DNA from: an uncultured Bacilli bacterium
Lineage (GTDB): Bacteria > Bacillota_I > Bacilli_A > RF39 > UBA660
Length of the DNA: 7,485 bases
NCBI GenBank assembly: GCA_947632255.1
Contig: CANROL010000053.1
Location: forward strand, 1 to 7,485
Direction: 5' to 3'
The translations under genes were made by a program, and so were the position numbers. Of this stretch, positions 6,395 to 7,485 are shown in pieces. How positions within the stretch are numbered: position 1 is the stretch's first letter; the number at the start of each line of letters is the position of its first letter. The notes beneath the pieces are model-generated. The model searched no databases. It was given only the letters and a program-made list of their open reading frames with translations, and had not been told where the DNA came from.

Positions 6395-6684
6395 TATTTA
6401 AATAATTTGGATAATAAACTTTCTTCTTTAGGTTTATCTTTGCTATCTAAATAAGTGAAACTATTAATTTTGCCTTTTATTTTAACATTGCCATCATGAG
6501 TATCAAGACGCATTATTTCTAGATTACTACCTTTAATTAAAATAATACCCATATTACTTTCTAGTAAAAATTCTTCACTATCAAAACTAGTGATTTTTTT
6601 AATACCAGTAAGACTAATTTCTCTACGATCAATTAATTTTAATTCATGATTTCCAAATGAGATTACTTCTTCTGCTTTATCCAT
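6394..6684 (-). CDS. yabP: Sporulation protein YabP
   Basis: The 96-residue protein matches the YabP/YqfC family in full. LTGIKKITSFDSEEFLLES is at 25-43, followed by LIKGSNLEIMRLD (49-61), GNVKIKGKINSFTYLD (65-80) and the terminal LLSKLFK. These proteins are made in the mother cell under sigma-E in B. subtilis; their biochemical role is unknown, and yabP itself is dispensable there. AAAGGAG (6693-6699) lies eight bases before the ATG. It is the first gene of the tightly packed yabP-yabQ-divIC unit, and a sigma-E-like promoter lies just upstream. Confidence 0.95.
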   Translation of the reverse strand: MDKAEEVISFGNHELKLIDRREISLTGIKKITSFDSEEFLLESNMGIILIKGSNLEIMRLDTHDGNVKIKGKINSFTYLDSKDKPKEESLLSKLFK

Positions 6685-6704
6685 ATTCTATTCTCCTTTA
6701 ATAA

Positions 6705-6732
6705 AATATATGTTGTTAATTTAATTTTATGT
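6705..6732 (-). promoter_or_regulatory. Possible sigma-E-type promoter of yabP-yabQ-divIC
   Basis: ACATAAA (6726-6732, four of seven to KMATATT) is followed after 13 bases by CATATATT (6705-6712, seven of eight to CATACAHT). The predicted start near 6698 gives a 14-base leader. The -10 and the bases after it (CATATATTTTA) are identical to those before cwlD. An overlapping sigma-A reading (TAGACA, 19 bases, TATATT) cannot be excluded and could supply vegetative divIC. Confidence 0.45.
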
Positions 6733-6733
6733 C

Positions 6734-6757
6734 TAAAAAAAGCCTTTTTAAAGGCTT
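6734..6757 (-). terminator. Intrinsic terminator of the unknown 147-aa gene, overlapping its stop codon
   Basis: AAGCCTTT and AAAGGCTT (6740-6757) form an inverted repeat with a very short central loop. On the minus strand it is followed by Ts to 6735. The stop codon (6748-6750) is in the loop and stem. Confidence 0.75.
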
Positions 6758-7191
6758 AAATTTTTTGCTTGATAATCAAATTGTTCTAGAAAAGCATTTA
6801 TATTTTCAAGAGCTGTTTGATATTGCTTTTCATCAGTTATATATAAGTGAAGTTTATCACTAGTTAATTCATTTTTAAAAAAGTTTATTAAATTTGAAAT
6901 AGAATCTATAATAATATTATCTTCATTTATACGAAATGAATAAAATATTTCATCACCTATTTTGAATTTAGTTTGTTTAGAATAAGTAGCATCTATTGCT
7001 TTAAAATGCAAATCCATATCTATTAGTTCTTTAGGTTCATTTATATTTACTTCTTTAAAATAACTTATAGTTTTATCATTAAAATCGTTGTAAGCAATAT
7101 AAAATTTATTGTCTTTTTGATAAAGATTACAAGAAAATGATAAGTTTAAGTTAAATTGATTAAAAGTGCCTATTAAAGTATATTCATTCAT
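6748..7191 (-). CDS. Unknown 147-aa soluble protein between spoVG and yabP
   Basis: I do not recognise this protein. It is 147 residues, acidic to neutral, with no signal peptide or membrane segment. The first half looks beta-rich (alternating segments such as YTLIGTFNQFNLNLSFSCNLY and DEIFYSFRI). The second half looks helical (SISNLINFFKNEL; the ending around QTALENINAFLEQFDYQAK). One Cys is present at residue 21. The start at 7191 is chosen because AAGGAGG (7199-7205) lies seven bases upstream; the longer frame to 7263 would run through the promoter and the spoVG terminator. It has its own consensus sigma-A promoter and terminator, so it is an independent unit and probably expressed in growing cells. 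Position between spoVG and yabP may suggest a sporulation or cell-envelope link, but nothing in the protein itself shows it. Confidence 0.85.
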   Translation of the reverse strand: MNEYTLIGTFNQFNLNLSFSCNLYQKDNKFYIAYNDFNDKTISYFKEVNINEPKELIDMDLHFKAIDATYSKQTKFKIGDEIFYSFRINEDNIIIDSISNLINFFKNELTSDKLHLYITDEKQYQTALENINAFLEQFDYQAKNLSL

Positions 7192-7198
7192 TAGTGTT

Positions 7199-7205
7199 CC
7201 TCCTT
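7199..7205 (-). promoter_or_regulatory. Near-perfect ribosome binding site of the unknown gene
   Basis: AAGGAGG with seven bases to ATG at 7191 is the strongest Shine-Dalgarno sequence in the window and fixes the start. Confidence 0.85.
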
Positions 7206-7213
7206 GAATGATT

Positions 7214-7242
7214 ATTATAAAATTGGAGAGATATTTTGTCAA
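7214..7242 (-). promoter_or_regulatory. Perfect consensus sigma-A promoter of the unknown gene
   Basis: TTGACA (7237-7242), a 17-base spacer and TATAAT (7214-7219) match the housekeeping consensus at all twelve positions. The -35 begins one base beyond the end of the spoVG terminator. The predicted start near 7207 gives a leader of about 16 bases starting at the ribosome binding site. Confidence 0.9.
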
Positions 7243-7265
7243 GAAAAAACTTGCATTTAGCAAGT
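7243..7265 (-). terminator. Intrinsic terminator of spoVG
   Basis: On the minus strand ACTTGC - TAAAT - GCAAGT (7249-7265) is followed by a T-run to 7244. The stem begins two bases past the spoVG stop codon. It shares GAAAAAACTTGC (plus strand) with the htrA terminator. Confidence 0.75.
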
Positions 7266-7266
7266 C

Positions 7267-7485
7267 TTATTCAGCTTTGTTGTATTCTGCTAGAATAGCA
7301 TCTTCGAACATTTTGCGTACATCTGGATTAATTGGGTGAGCTATATCTCTATATCCACCAGTAGCAGTTTTTCTACTAGGCATAGCGATAAATAGGCCAT
7401 TATCTCCTTCAATGATACGAATATCATGAATAGCAAAAGAATCATCTAATAATACAGAAGCAATTCCTTTCATTCTTGAACCTTC
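7267..7485 (-). CDS. spoVG: SpoVG regulator, 5' end cut by window
   Basis: SpoVG is a small nucleic-acid-binding regulator, widespread in Bacillota, that affects sporulation, cell division and virulence or stress genes. The frame stays open to the window end, reading E-G-S-R before the Met at 7473. This matches the internal DGRM segment of B. subtilis SpoVG, so the true start lies outside and about 13-14 residues are missing. The core is strongly conserved: MKGIASVLLDD, FAIHDIRIIEGDNGLFIAMPSRKT, GYRDIAHPINPDVRKMFEDAILAEY. It ends sooner than the B. subtilis protein, lacking the acidic tail. A terminator follows directly, so the downstream unknown gene is separately transcribed. Confidence 0.97.
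   Translation of the reverse strand, partial: EGSRMKGIASVLLDDSFAIHDIRIIEGDNGLFIAMPSRKTATGGYRDIAHPINPDVRKMFEDAILAEYNKAE

Noticed and set aside
7192..7263. Extra 24 N-terminal residues on the unknown gene
   Set aside because: That stretch holds a perfect sigma-A promoter, the AAGGAGG site and part of the spoVG terminator; the start at 7191 is far better.

Overview
The window comes from an AT-rich, endospore-forming low-GC Gram-positive (Bacillota, probably the class Bacilli). The support is a block of sporulation and division genes (spoVG, yabP, yabQ, divIC, cwlD), AGGAGG-type ribosome binding sites, U-tract terminators and AT-biased codons. All eleven genes use the standard code; ten stop with TAA, one with TAG and none with TGA. 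The species cannot be named from this sequence.

Layout. Positions 1-581 (+) hold the C-terminal part of a collagen-like, BclA-type surface protein, closed by a hairpin terminator at 598-632. Reading leftward on the minus strand, a HEPN-type Abi_2 protein (2993-3922) is followed after one base by a membrane-anchored HtrA protease (1891-2991) and its terminator. Beyond that lies a membrane-anchored NagZ-like family 3 glycosidase (630-1820), convergent with the collagen-like gene. A zinc-dependent phospholipase C family gene (4069-5025, +) diverges from the Abi gene across a 146-base control region with two extended -10 promoters. Its likely terminator lies inside the 3' end of cwlD.

The right third is all on the minus strand and reads spoVG (cut by the window end) > unknown 147-aa gene > yabP > yabQ > divIC > cwlD. 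In Bacillus subtilis, yabP-yabQ-divIC are adjacent but spoVG and cwlD lie elsewhere, so this is a compacted arrangement. SpoVG is an RNA/DNA-binding regulator. YabP and YabQ are mother-cell sporulation proteins, with YabQ needed for cortex formation. DivIC is a divisome protein. CwlD starts the muramic-lactam modification of spore cortex. NagZ and CwlD are both cell-wall hydrolases, and the collagen-like protein may coat the spore or cell.

The most interesting points are these: the unknown gene has a perfect consensus sigma-A promoter and sits between two terminators; the predicted promoters all put the transcription start at the ribosome binding site or start codon; yabP and cwlD share a sigma-E-like motif; several terminators overlap stop codons or neighbouring coding sequence; and an Abi_2 HEPN protein is coupled to HtrA. 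No clearly new multi-gene system is proven.
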